A program made the translations under genes and the position numbers. Of a stretch of DNA of 64,000 nt, positions 18,456-26,598 are shown one piece after another. The notes beneath the pieces were generated by a model. It searched no databases, had not been told where the DNA came from, and was given only the letters and a program-made list of their open reading frames with translations. The stretch lies in the NCBI GenBank assembly GCA_963741315.1, contig CAVUHK010000003.1, positions 248,001 through 312,000 of the forward strand, written 5' to 3'. Positions within the stretch are counted from its first letter, which is position 1, and each line of letters begins with the position of its first letter. The DNA is from PALSA-1003 sp963741315. Its GTDB lineage: Bacteria; Pseudomonadota; Gammaproteobacteria; Burkholderiales; Casimicrobiaceae.

Positions 18456-18966
18456 GCCCGCTGGGCCGCCCCAAGGGCCGAGTTTGCCAACTGAGCCGGA
18501 GCGCGAAGCGCGAAGGTATTCCAGCGAGCGGGCGGCGCCACTGGCACGAGCGGACTTTCGCCGCTTCCTGGCGATCCCGACACGCTGGATGGACAACGAT
18601 AGCTACGGCCACGTAAACAACGTCGTGTACTACTCGTACTTCGATACCGTGGTCAACGAGCACCTGATCAGCGTCGGCGGGCTCGACATCGCCAACGCAT
18701 CGGCGATCGGCCTGGTGGTCGAGACTTGTTGTCGATTCCACCGTCCGCTGTCGTTTCCTGGCGTGGTCGATGCCGGCATGCGCGTGGCGAGGCTCGGCGA
18801 GACATCGGTCAGGTACGACATCGGACTGTTCGGTCACGGCGATACCGAGGCCGCCGCGACCGGTCACTTCGTGCACGTCTGGGTCGACCGCGCCAGCAAC
18901 CGTCCGACGCCGGTGCCGGCCGCGATTCGTGCCGCACTTGCCGACCTGCTGGTCGAAGGTCGATAG
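18442..18966 (+). CDS. Acyl-CoA thioesterase, hotdog fold (YbgC/FcbC-like)
   Basis: A protein of up to 174 residues. The active-site segment TRWMDNDSYGHVNNVVYYSYFDT, close to the 4-hydroxybenzoyl-CoA thioesterase pattern, starts near residue 47. It hydrolyses acyl-CoA thioesters in the cytoplasm; the acyl group is unknown. The first 40 residues or so are translated from the linker repeat and are not expected in the family. ATG 18442 inside glcF is the first possible start; TTG 18484 is another. The true start is uncertain. Confidence 0.83.
   Translation: MPNREPAGPPQGPSLPTEPEREARRYSSERAAPLARADFRRFLAIPTRWMDNDSYGHVNNVVYYSYFDTVVNEHLISVGGLDIANASAIGLVVETCCRFHRPLSFPGVVDAGMRVARLGETSVRYDIGLFGHGDTEAAATGHFVHVWVDRASNRPTPVPAAIRAALADLLVEGR
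18452..18528 (+). repeat. Dispersed linker repeat, type 1, copy A
   Basis: The segment begins at the glcF stop with GTGAGCCCGCTGGGCCGCC, continues CCAAGGGC, and ends GCGCGAAGCGCGAAGGTATTCCAG. It shares this order with copies at 19682 and, in shortened form, at 29580. The GAAGG near the end can serve as a ribosome site, but the codon at the usual start position is CGA rather than a start. Confidence 0.7.
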
Positions 18967-18974
18967 TTCGTGCC

Positions 18975-19685
18975 ATGTCGCCGCCGCGCCGCTTCGCACT
19001 GATTGCCGCCGCGGGCGCGAGCACGCGCTTTGGTGGTGCCGAGCCCAAGCTGTACGCGCTGCTCGGCGGCGTGCCGGTCCTTCGGCGCTCGATCTCGGCG
19101 CTCAACGATGCGCTGGCACTCGACGCGGTGTTCGTGGTTCTCGCGGCCGACGATGCGCTGTATGCCCAACGTATCGGCGCGCTCCCCGGCGTGGTGCCAT
19201 TGCCCTGCGGCGGGCGTACCCGCGCCGAATCCGTCAGCAACGGGCTGGCGGCGATCGGCAAGCATGCCGAGGCGGATGACTGGGTGCTGGTCCACGACGC
19301 GGCGCGTCCGTGCGTCGACGTGCCGACGCTGCATCGCCTGCTCAACGAACTCGAGGACGAGCCGGTGGGTGGCCTGCTCGCGATACCGCTTGCCGACACG
19401 CTCAAACGCGCGGAATCCGGTGCCGGGTTGCGCGTCGCCGCGACCGAGGATCGCGCGGGGCTGTGGTGCGCGCAGACGCCGCAGATGTTTCGCTACGCGA
19501 TCCTCCACCACGCGTTGCAGCAGGCCGCCGGCAAGGCGCTGACCGATGAAGCGCAGGCGGTCGAGGCGCTGGGCGTCAAGCCGCGCCTGATCCAGGGCAG
19601 CCCTGCGAACATCAAGGTGACGTATCCGGAGGACCTCGCGCTGGCCGAGGCGATACTCGGACAACGCGCGAGGAACAAGGCATGA
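18975..19685 (+). CDS. ispD: 2-C-methyl-D-erythritol 4-phosphate cytidylyltransferase
   Basis: A 236-residue nucleotidyltransferase. The N-terminal motif FALIAAAGASTRFGGAEPK binds CTP, and WVLVHDAARPCV, AATEDRAGLWCAQTPQMF and NIKVTYPEDL are family signatures. IspD makes CDP-methylerythritol in the MEP isoprenoid pathway. Start ATG 18975 lies eight bases after the thioesterase stop. It is followed directly by ispF, the usual pairing, and its stop lies in a linker repeat. Confidence 0.95.
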   Translation: MSPPRRFALIAAAGASTRFGGAEPKLYALLGGVPVLRRSISALNDALALDAVFVVLAADDALYAQRIGALPGVVPLPCGGRTRAESVSNGLAAIGKHAEADDWVLVHDAARPCVDVPTLHRLLNELEDEPVGGLLAIPLADTLKRAESGAGLRVAATEDRAGLWCAQTPQMFRYAILHHALQQAAGKALTDEAQAVEALGVKPRLIQGSPANIKVTYPEDLALAEAILGQRARNKA

Positions 19686-19745
19686 GCCCGCCGGGCCGCT
19701 CCAAGGGCGAATACCGGAGCGCGCAGCGCGGAGGTGCTCCGTTGA
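19682..19745 (+). repeat. Dispersed linker repeat, type 1, copy B
   Basis: Begins ATGAGCCCGCCGGGCCGC at the ispD stop and runs through CCAAGGGCGAATACCGGAG to GCGCGGAGGTGCTCCGTTGA. It therefore supplies the ispD stop, a strong GGAGG ribosome site at 19730-19734 and a TTG start at 19742. Read from its ATG it encodes MSPPGRSKGEYRSAQ, a leader I remember seeing at many Burkholderiales gene starts. Confidence 0.75.
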
Positions 19746-20237
19746 GCGCGGGCACGCCACGCGTCGGCAACGGCTTCGACGTGCACGCGCTGGTCGCGGG
19801 TCGGCGACTGGTACTGGGCGGGGTCACCGTGCCGTTCGACCGCGGTCTGGCAGGGCACTCGGACGCCGACGTCGTGCTGCACGCGATCTGCGACGCCGTC
19901 CTCGGCGCGATCGGCGCGGGCGATATCGGGCGACATTTTCCCGACACCGACGCGGCGTACAAGGATGCCGACAGTCGCGTGTTGCTGCGCGAGGTCTGGC
20001 GACGCGCGGTGGCCGCGGGCTATGGACTGGGCAACGTCGACGTCACGATCATCGCGCAGGCGCCCAAGGTGGCGCCGTATGTCGGCGCAGATGGCCGCCA
20101 ACATCGCTGCCGACCTGGACGCGACGATGTCCCAGGTCAACGTCAAGGCAACGACCACCGAAGCGCTGGGCTTCACCGGACGCGGCGAAGGCATCGCCGC
20201 GCTGGCGACCGTGCTGCTCTTTACGCGCCCGGCTTGA
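19742..20237 (+). pseudogene. ispF: 2-C-methyl-D-erythritol 2,4-cyclodiphosphate synthase, frame broken by one base
   Basis: The product is clearly IspF. The first part reads VGNGFDVHALVAGRRLVLGGV and GHSDADVVLHAICDAVLGA with the zinc-binding Asp and His, and ends VTIIAQAPKVAPYV. The rest, AQMAANIAADLDATMSQVNVKATTTEALGFTGRGEGIAA, is in the next frame. Dropping one G from GTCGGCGCAG at about 20084-20086 restores a normal protein. The enzyme is normally essential, so a sequence error is more likely than decay. Start TTG 19742 has GGAGG seven bases upstream; ATG 19682 would add linker residues. The end overlaps the convergent kinase gene by 17 bases. Confidence 0.88.
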
Positions 20238-21534
20238 GTTCGGGCTGCGGGAAGCTTACCCGCGCCAGCGTGCCGCCGCCGTCGCGCCGCACGAGATCGA
20301 AGCTGCCGCCGTGCATGCGCGCAATGCGATCGACGATCGCAAGCCCGAGTCCCGCGCCCGAGGCGCCGGTGCGCGCGGCGTCGCCGCGCGTGAAAGGACG
20401 CTTCAGCCGCTCGACCTGGTCGGCGGGAATGCCATCGCCGCGGTCGGCGACCTCGACGACAATCATTCGGCCGTCGACGCGCGTGGTCACCTCGACCGGT
20501 TCCCTGCCGTAGCGCAGCGCGTTGTCGAGCAGGTTGCCGACCAGGCGCGATACCGCGGTCGCGCGCAGCGGCAATGGCGGCAAGGTCCCGGGCGAGAAGC
20601 TGACGTCGCGGCCGTTGCGGCGTTGGCGTTCAACCTGCGGCGCGACGATGGCGTTGAGGTCGCGCGTATCAGCGGGCGCATCGCGATCCTCGCGCGCAAA
20701 ATCGAGAAACTGTCCGATGATCTTGTCCATTTCCTCGATGTCGGACACCATGCCCTCGCGCTCGGACTCGTCGCGCATGCCGACCTCGATCCCCAGCCGC
20801 AGGCGTGCCAGTGGCGTGCGCAGGTCGTGCGAGACGCCGGCGAGCAACAATGCGCGGTCGTGCTCGGTCTGGCGCAGGCTCGTGATCATGTGATTGAAAC
20901 CGCGGTTCAGGTTGACGATCTCCGCGGGGCCGGTTTCGGGCAGCGGCGGCGGCAGCGTGCCCTCGCCGACATGCGCCACCGCACGGTTGAGCTCGCGCAG
21001 CGGCCGCGCGATGTAGCGGGCGAACAGATACGCGCTGATCAGCAGCACCGCCAGCGCGATCAGGCTCCACACCAGCGCGCGTGAGGGCACGTCGTCCGAG
21101 GGACGCGCCAGCGGAAATCCGGCCCAGTACGCGCGGTCGCCGGCCTGCAGCTTGATCCACAGCAGTTTCTGCGTGGGCTGGACGCGAATCTCGGTTTCCG
21201 GTCCCAGTTCGGCCTGCAGGCGTTGCTCGAGTTCGGTGAGGACCGGGCCCAGCGGGCGGCCACCCATCGCCCGCAGTTCGCTGGCGGGGACGATGCGCGC
21301 CTGATAGGCCTCGCCGAAATGCGCCAGCGTTGCACTGGTGATGCTCGGGTCTGCAGTGGCGAGCGCCGCGCGCAGGGACTTCAGCTGCACGATCTTGGTG
21401 TCGCCGAATTGTCGCGCGATCAGCGCGGCGCGGTCCTGGCGGAACAGAAAGATCGCGGTGGCCTGGCTGATGCAGATCACCAGCAGCAGCAGCAGTGCGA
21501 GCCTGCCGAACAGCGAGCGCGGCCAGAGCCTCAC
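20221..21534 (-). CDS. Sensor histidine kinase, EnvZ/RisS type
   Basis: A 437-residue inner-membrane kinase. A transmembrane helix at residues 10-30, a periplasmic domain of about 125 residues, a second helix at 155-175, a HAMP linker, then HisKA with LLAGVSHDLRTPLARLRL (His236), and the ATPase domain with NLLDNALRYG, DRGDGIP and SGAGLGLAIV. It phosphorylates the OmpR-type regulator encoded 13 bases upstream in the same operon. The periplasmic domain suggests envelope or osmotic sensing. Assignment to EnvZ/RisS rests on this domain order and the partner. Confidence 0.9.
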   Translation of the reverse strand: MRLWPRSLFGRLALLLLLVICISQATAIFLFRQDRAALIARQFGDTKIVQLKSLRAALATADPSITSATLAHFGEAYQARIVPASELRAMGGRPLGPVLTELEQRLQAELGPETEIRVQPTQKLLWIKLQAGDRAYWAGFPLARPSDDVPSRALVWSLIALAVLLISAYLFARYIARPLRELNRAVAHVGEGTLPPPLPETGPAEIVNLNRGFNHMITSLRQTEHDRALLLAGVSHDLRTPLARLRLGIEVGMRDESEREGMVSDIEEMDKIIGQFLDFAREDRDAPADTRDLNAIVAPQVERQRRNGRDVSFSPGTLPPLPLRATAVSRLVGNLLDNALRYGREPVEVTTRVDGRMIVVEVADRGDGIPADQVERLKRPFTRGDAARTGASGAGLGLAIVDRIARMHGGSFDLVRRDGGGTLARVSFPQPELKPGA

Positions 21535-21547
21535 GGTACCTGCCGGT

Positions 21548-22297
21548 TCAAGCGCTCGCGCCGGCGGAAGCGGGTTCGTCCGGGACCGCGTCGGGAACGA
21601 ACACGTAGCCGAAACCCCACACCGTCTGGATGTAGCGCGGCGCCGAGGCGTCGGCTTCGAGCAACTTGCGCAGGCGCGAGATCTGCACGTCGATCGCGCG
21701 ATCGAAGACGTCGTGATCGCGGCCGCGTGCGAGCAGCATCAGTTTCTCGCGCGCCAGCGGCTGGCGCGGGTGCGTTGCGAGCACCTTCAGCAGTCCGAAT
21801 TCACCCGTGGTCAGGGGCACCACGACGTCTTCGCGCAGCAGGGTCCGCGTGGTCAGGTCGAGCCGGTACGGGCCGAAGCTGATCTTGCCGTCGACGGCAG
21901 GCGCGCCCGGAGCGAAGCGCTCGGTGTGCCGGCGCAGGACCGCGTGGATGCGCGCCACCAGCTCGCGGGGATTGAACGGCTTGGGCAGGTAGTCGTCGGC
22001 ACCCAGCTCGAGGCCGACAATGCGGTCGACATCCTCGCCCTTTGCGGTCAGCATGATCACCGGCACCATTTCGCCGGCACCACGCAGGCGCCGGCACACG
22101 GCCAGCCCATCCTCGCCGGGAAGCATCAGGTCGAGCACCAGCAAATGCGGCGGGTCGCGCTGCAGTTTCTTGTCCAGCTCCCGGGCGTCTGCGAGCGCCT
22201 GCACCTGAAAGCCCTGCTCGCTCAGGTAGCGGACTAGCAGGTCGCGCAGGCGCGGGTCGTCGTCGATCACCAGGATCTTCGGTACGGCTTGTTTCAT
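21548..22297 (-). CDS. ompR: OmpR-family response regulator
   Basis: A 249-residue regulator. Receiver domain: acidic triad IDDD (12-14), phosphoacceptor Asp56 in LLVLDLMLP, Lys106 in YLPKPFN. C-terminal winged-helix DNA-binding domain ends with RYIQTVWGFGYVFVP. The PNP-to-C-terminus arrangement is that of OmpR/RisA. ATG 22297 is preferred to the ATG three codons earlier. It leads the operon with the kinase and is divergent from a Spy/CpxP-like gene; TTGTAAC/GTTACAA motifs lie between them. Confidence 0.9.
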   Translation of the reverse strand: MKQAVPKILVIDDDPRLRDLLVRYLSEQGFQVQALADARELDKKLQRDPPHLLVLDLMLPGEDGLAVCRRLRGAGEMVPVIMLTAKGEDVDRIVGLELGADDYLPKPFNPRELVARIHAVLRRHTERFAPGAPAVDGKISFGPYRLDLTTRTLLREDVVVPLTTGEFGLLKVLATHPRQPLAREKLMLLARGRDHDVFDRAIDVQISRLRKLLEADASAPRYIQTVWGFGYVFVPDAVPDEPASAGASA

Positions 22298-22341
22298 GGC
22301 TCCCATCGTAGGCGTGCGCGGGCGCAGCGTCTGTGCCGGCG

Positions 22342-22571
22342 TGTCACGAATTGTAACGCGGGCGTCGCGGGCAACATCTGGTTACAACAACGCGTCACGA
22401 CGACGCCATCGACCGACCACAATGGCGACCTGCCGCCCCGCCAAACGGGTGCCCGCGTTGGCACGAATCGTTACAATCGCGACCGTCCGGGCAACGCTTT
22501 CGCAACAGCTCCAGTCTATTGTCCGAGGTGTACGCCACGCCAGTTGGCGCGGCAGCCACCGTAACGATTCG
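22342..22571 (+). promoter_or_regulatory. Divergent control region with repeated GTTACAA motifs
   Basis: The 281-base gap between ompR and the Spy/CpxP-like gene has TTGTAAC at 22351-22357, GTTACAA at 22381-22387 and again at 22470-22476. CGAATCGTTAC at 22464-22474 recurs as its exact inverse at 22561-22571, just before the ribosome site of the downstream gene. Such GTTAC-containing sites resemble OmpR-family operators, so self-control by the regulator is likely but not shown. Confidence 0.45.
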
Positions 22572-22587
22572 AGGAAAGATTCAACCC

Positions 22588-23049
22588 ATGAAGAAGACTC
22601 TGTTGGCAACATTGGCGGTGCTGGCGCTGTCGGCCGGTGCCTTTGCTGCGTACGCGCAGATGCCGCCGCACGGCGATCCGCTGTCGATGATCGCCTCGCT
22701 GAAGGACAAGCTCAGTCTGAACACGTCGCAGGCACTGCAGTGGGACGCCGTCGCGGCGCAGACCAAGTCGGCGCGCGACGCGGCCCGCGCCAGCTTCGCC
22801 CAGCTCAAGACTGCAACGCAGGCCGAACTGGCCAAGGCCGAGCCCGACCTTGCGGCGCTGGCGGCGCAGGCCGACGCGATCCACGCGCAGAACGCGGCCA
22901 CCCGCAAAGCGGTGCGCGATAGCTGGCTCTCGTTGTATGCGACATTCACGCCGGATCAGAAAGCGGTCGTCCGCGACGCCATCTCCGCCAGGCTCGCGCG
23001 CATGGAACAGTTTCGCGCGCACATGATGCAGCGCCACGCCCCGCAGTAA
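22588..23049 (+). CDS. Periplasmic Spy/CpxP-like LTXXQ protein
   Basis: A 153-residue exported protein. The signal peptide MKKTLLATLAVLALSAGAFA is cleaved near YAQ. The mature part is almost entirely helical and charged, with two degenerate LTXXQ-type segments, LSLNTSQALQWD near residue 44 and FTPDQKAVV near residue 127. Relatives act as periplasmic chaperones or stress sensors for two-component systems. ATG 22588 follows GAGGAAAG at 22571-22578. It is divergent from ompR/kinase and plausibly under their control. Confidence 0.78.
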   Translation: MKKTLLATLAVLALSAGAFAAYAQMPPHGDPLSMIASLKDKLSLNTSQALQWDAVAAQTKSARDAARASFAQLKTATQAELAKAEPDLAALAAQADAIHAQNAATRKAVRDSWLSLYATFTPDQKAVVRDAISARLARMEQFRAHMMQRHAPQ

Positions 23050-23103
23050 GGAAGGCGCCGCGGGGCGGCTTCCCGCGCGGGAGGCTGCGGCCGACGAACG
23101 GCA

Positions 23104-23131
23104 TTGCATCGCCCGGCGCACGAGGCATAAT
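23104..23131 (+). promoter_or_regulatory. Sigma-70-like promoter for an intergenic transcript
   Basis: TTGCAT at 23104-23109 and CATAAT at 23126-23131 are 16 bases apart. No open reading frame follows; instead, hairpins and a terminator do, so it would start an RNA of about 155 bases near 23138. Confidence 0.5.
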
Positions 23132-23137
23132 GCTGAT

Positions 23138-23296
23138 GTCATAACTCGCGCCGGACGGGAAACAGCCCCGGCGCAGAGCACAGTTCCATTGGTGAAGTGT
23201 CCCTGCAACAGCAAGCCGGGTTTACCCCCCCGACCCTAACCGGTCATCCCGAACCTGGCTTGTCCTCAGGCGCCCCTCGCGGGGCGCTTTTTTTTG
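23138..23296 (+). ncRNA. Candidate structured small RNA
   Basis: Between the Spy-like gene and the convergent hybrid kinase gene there is a promoter, no reading frame and a strong terminator. The predicted RNA has hairpin 1, GCGCCGG (23148-23154) with CCGGCGC (23168-23174). Hairpin 2 pairs AAGCCGGGTT (23213-23222) with AACCTGGCTT (23252-23261), extendable by two pairs, and has a C-rich loop at 23223-23251. Hairpin 3 is the terminator. It does not show the marks of 4.5S, tmRNA or RNase P. A leader or 3'-end fragment of the Spy-like mRNA is the main alternative. Confidence 0.45.
23270..23295 (+). terminator. Rho-independent terminator
   Basis: GCGCCCC (23270-23276), loop TCGC, GGGGCGC (23281-23287) and eight T residues (23288-23295). 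It is one of the clearest terminators in the window. It ends plus-strand transcription, from the candidate RNA and perhaps the Spy-like gene 220 bases upstream, ahead of the convergent kinase gene. Confidence 0.85.
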
Positions 23297-23336
23297 CCTC
23301 TTACCTATTGCAACCTCGCCTGGACTACGTTCGTGG

Positions 23337-25172
23337 TCACGCAGCATGCGCAGTCGCGGCCGCGACGTCGGGGGTAGCAGGCTCGTTGCCCGCGATCAAT
23401 CGCTCGGCGGCAGCGCGCAACTCCTCGGGGAGGACAGGTTTCAGCAGCACTTGCAAGTCCGAGGCGTGCATCGCCGCGATCGCGTCGGCGGATGCATCGC
23501 CACTGACCAGCAGCGCAGGGATGGTCATCCCGAGTTCATCGCGCAGTTGTGCGATGACGGAGGTCCCGAATTCGCCATCGGCAAGCCGATAGTCGGCGAC
23601 GATGAGATCCGGGTACCGGCGCTCGCTGCCGAGGAGGGCGAGCGCCTGCGCGCCGTTTGCGGCGCCGAGCACGACCGCGCCCCACTGGGTGAGGCACGCA
23701 CGCATGCCCTCGACGACGGTGGCATCGTCGTCGACGACCATGATCAGCGCACCGGGCAGCGCCGTGGCGCGCGCCGGCGGGCAAAGGGCGGCGCAGTCAC
23801 CACGGGTCGCGATGGTCGCCGCGCGTGGCACCGCCACGGAGAAGCGCGCACCGCGGCCGGGCGCCGATGCGAGCGTCAGCGGATGTTCGAGCAGGTGCGC
23901 GAGACGGCGAACGATCGCGAGACCGAGCCCCATGCCGCGGTGGCCATCGGTGCGGCACGCGTCGGCGCGGTAGAACTCCTCGAAGATGCGCGCGTGGTGC
24001 GTTGCGGCGATACCGATGCCGGAATCGACGACGTCGATGCGGAAATGGCCCGCGCGGCGACGCGCGCCAACCACGACGCCCCCGCGTTCAGTGCAGTGGA
24101 TCGCGTTGCCGATCAGGTTGGCAAGGATGCGCTCGAGCAGCACCGGATCGCTGTCGACCCAGGCGCGGGTCGGCACGACATGGAAGCGCAGGCGCCGCGC
24201 CGTGGCCAGCGGCGCAAACTGCCGCTCGAGGCGCGCGAACAGCGGCGCCAGCGGCACCGTTGCGCGCTCAGGCGCGACGGCGCCTGCGTCGAGCTTGGAG
24301 ATGTCCATGAGCGCCGAAAACAGCCGCTCCAGCGCTTCAACCGAAGTGTTCATGCTGGCGACGATTTCGCGCAGCTCGGGCTCGCGCACCCTGGCTGACA
24401 GTGCCGCAGCGAACAGACCCATCGCGTGCAGCGGCTGGCGCAGGTCATGACTGGCGGCCGCGAGGAACTGGGTCTTGCCGCGATTGGCGGCTTCGGCGAC
24501 GGCGCGTGCGGTGTCGGCCGCCACGGTCTGCCGCTGCAGCGCGCGAATCAGTTCGTCGTTCTCGTAGCGTATCGACAGCGAGTCGGCCATCAGCTTGTTG
24601 AGGCTGTGACCGAAGCGCAGGATGAACGCCAGCACCACGACCATGACCGCCGCGATGAATTCGTGCACCTGGTCGCCGACCAACGCGACGCGCACGATCA
24701 GCGGGACCAGCGCCGGCAGCGCGAAAGCGTAGAACGTGGGCTTGTACACCGCGGTGAGATTGATGCCGCCAAGGATCACGCCGAAGAGGCACACGATGAG
24801 CAGCGCCTGGTGGCCGATGTCGCCAGGCACGAACAGCACCGTCGCGGCAGCGCCCCAGAGCGCGCCGGCGAGTCCCGATCCCAGCGCCGACGCGTAGCCC
24901 CAACGGCGCTGGCCGGCGCCGGTCGGCGCGGCGCGGCGATAGCGGCGCGCAAGTTCGTAGCGCCATGCCTGGTTCGCGATGATCGCTGCCACCCAGGCCG
25001 CGAACAGCACGACGGGCGCGGTCTTCCACATCACCGCGATCAATATGCCCGCACCCAGCAGCATCGATGTCGTGGTACGCGGCCAGTGCGTGTACAGCGT
25101 GTCGATTTGCTGCCCACGCACCCGGGCGGCAAGCGCGGGTTCCGGAGCGCGCGCGAGGCTTCCCCCCGGCAT
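23337..25172 (-). CDS. Hybrid sensor histidine kinase with C-terminal receiver
   Basis: A 611-residue inner-membrane protein. Six or so transmembrane helices at about 35-190 are followed by a short coiled coil, HisKA with FLAAASHDLRQPLHAMGLF (His242), an ATPase domain with NLIGNAIHCTERGG and GMGLGLAIVRRL, and a receiver domain with VVDDDATVVEG, phospho-Asp527 in LIVADYRLADG and a Lys in LLKPVLPEE. The HDLRQP box marks a known group of hybrid kinases. ATG 25172 is 11 bases after the LuxR-type regulator stop, so the two form an operon and a likely signalling pair. Signal unknown. Confidence 0.87.
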   Translation of the reverse strand: MPGGSLARAPEPALAARVRGQQIDTLYTHWPRTTTSMLLGAGILIAVMWKTAPVVLFAAWVAAIIANQAWRYELARRYRRAAPTGAGQRRWGYASALGSGLAGALWGAAATVLFVPGDIGHQALLIVCLFGVILGGINLTAVYKPTFYAFALPALVPLIVRVALVGDQVHEFIAAVMVVVLAFILRFGHSLNKLMADSLSIRYENDELIRALQRQTVAADTARAVAEAANRGKTQFLAAASHDLRQPLHAMGLFAAALSARVREPELREIVASMNTSVEALERLFSALMDISKLDAGAVAPERATVPLAPLFARLERQFAPLATARRLRFHVVPTRAWVDSDPVLLERILANLIGNAIHCTERGGVVVGARRRAGHFRIDVVDSGIGIAATHHARIFEEFYRADACRTDGHRGMGLGLAIVRRLAHLLEHPLTLASAPGRGARFSVAVPRAATIATRGDCAALCPPARATALPGALIMVVDDDATVVEGMRACLTQWGAVVLGAANGAQALALLGSERRYPDLIVADYRLADGEFGTSVIAQLRDELGMTIPALLVSGDASADAIAAMHASDLQVLLKPVLPEELRAAAERLIAGNEPATPDVAAATAHAA

Positions 25173-25183
25173 GGTGACCGCGT

Positions 25184-25837
25184 TCAGCGCGCGGACGCCG
25201 AACGCGGCTCGAGCCGCACACCGCGACGCGCGAGTTCGATGACGACCTGCGTGCGCGTGTGGACGTTGAGCGCGCGCAGTATCGCGCTGACGTGAACCTT
25301 GACGGTGCCTTCGGACAGGCGCAGGTCGCGGCAGATCAGTTTGTTGGGCTTGCCCTGGACCAGCAGCTTGAGCACGTCGGCCTGACGCATGGTCAAGCCC
25401 AGATCCGACGGCCGCGCGACCGGGCGCAGCCGAATACTTTCGACGCTGCCGGAATCGGTGGGAACGTAGATACCACCGGCCAGCACCAGGCGCAGCGCGT
25501 CGATCAGCTGTCGGGCATTGGCCGTCTTGGGGATGAAGCCCATCGCGCCCATGTCGAGCGCGGCTTCGATGGTGTTTCGGTCGTGCGTGGCCGAGAGCAC
25601 GAGCACCGGCGTGCCCGGCCAATCGATGCGCAATTCCTGCAGCAGTTCGAAGCCATCGCGCCCCGGGAGTGCAAGATCGAGCAGGATGAGGTCGATGTCC
25701 GGCCGCTCATCGAGCCGTGCGCGTGCCGCGGATGCGTCGTGCGCCTGGAAAAGCTCGACCGTCGCCTCGATCTCGGTCAGGACGTGCTTGAGCGCGACCT
25801 GAATGAGCGGGTGGTCGTCGACGACCAGGATCCTCAT
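25184..25837 (-). CDS. LuxR/NarL-family response regulator
   Basis: A 217-residue regulator: receiver domain with VVDDHPLI, phospho-Asp54 in LILLDLALPGRDG and Lys in FIPKTANA; LuxR-type helix-turn-helix with LTMRQADVLKLLVQGKPNK and LSEGTVKVHVSAIL. It would bind DNA after phosphorylation, probably by the hybrid kinase downstream. ATG 25837 is preceded by GGGGAC within a tandem of two GTCCCCTTG units on the plus strand (25842-25859). Upstream of it, 25838-26087 holds no gene I can recognise. Confidence 0.88.
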   Translation of the reverse strand: MRILVVDDHPLIQVALKHVLTEIEATVELFQAHDASAARARLDERPDIDLILLDLALPGRDGFELLQELRIDWPGTPVLVLSATHDRNTIEAALDMGAMGFIPKTANARQLIDALRLVLAGGIYVPTDSGSVESIRLRPVARPSDLGLTMRQADVLKLLVQGKPNKLICRDLRLSEGTVKVHVSAILRALNVHTRTQVVIELARRGVRLEPRSASAR

Positions 25838-26087
25838 GCGCGTCCCCTTGTCCCCTTGCCCCACTGCCGCGTGAGAGCGATTGCGCGGGCGCTTACCGTC
25901 CGTTTTCGGATCTGCCTGCGCTACGTCGCCGGCTTGTTCTGGTAGGCACCGGTCAGAGGCAGTCTTCCAGCATCGATCGGGTGGCGCAACTGTAGAAAGT
26001 GACAGGTAGACGCAAGATACAGAAGCCGTGCAGGCGTGGCGCGAGGATTGGTGAAGCGGCGCGCGCTCGCCGCAAGTCGGCGCGTAG

Positions 26088-26351
26088 CTAACGCTTGCGC
26101 GGCGGCTCGCTGAGCGGCGTGCCGCTGACGGTCGCGCGGCCGTGCGTCGTGGTGTTGTGCGCAAACGTCGTGGGGTCGTCGTTGGCGCGCATTTCGGCGC
26201 GGTCGGTCATGCGCTCGGGACGGGGCTTGCGCGCCCTGGACGCGCGTCGCAGCTGCTGCTCGCGCTTCCTGCGCTTGACCAGCGCCCGGCGCGCGAGAAT
26301 CAGCGCGATGACCAGGCCCAGAAGTATCCAGCCGCCGATGATCGCGTTCAT
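26088..26351 (-). CDS. Small single-pass membrane protein, function unknown
   Basis: An 87-residue frame beginning MNAIIGGWILLGLVIALILA, a good transmembrane helix, followed by a strongly basic stretch (RRALVKRRKREQQLRRASR) and a polar tail ending TPLSEPPRKR. I do not recognise a family. The start at 26351 is chosen because it places the helix at the N-terminus; no clear ribosome site is seen, and the longer frame from 26525 adds unlikely sequence. If it is not a gene, 25838-26598 is a 760-base gap without a recognised feature. Confidence 0.5.
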   Translation of the reverse strand: MNAIIGGWILLGLVIALILARRALVKRRKREQQLRRASRARKPRPERMTDRAEMRANDDPTTFAHNTTTHGRATVSGTPLSEPPRKR

Positions 26352-26598
26352 TTGCGTATAGTTGTAGCGGACATGACCGAACAAACCAGGTTCAATAGCG
26401 ACATGATTTTGCGCTGCAGTTTTTGTTTGTCGAGCCGCCCGTTCGGCGACCATCCCCCATCGTGGCGCGCGCCCTCCAGCCGCGACATTTGCGCCACCGC
26501 GAAAGCTTACCAGAGACGCGCGCACACCATCCGGGATGTTGTCGGGCGAACACTACCGTTCAGGTAACCTATCGCCTTCCCGGATTCATTCGCCACCG

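Noticed and set aside
20075..20100. Programmed frameshift in ispF
   Set aside because: No slippery heptamer, internal ribosome site or hairpin stands at the break, and IspF is not known to use frameshifting; one extra base explains it more simply.
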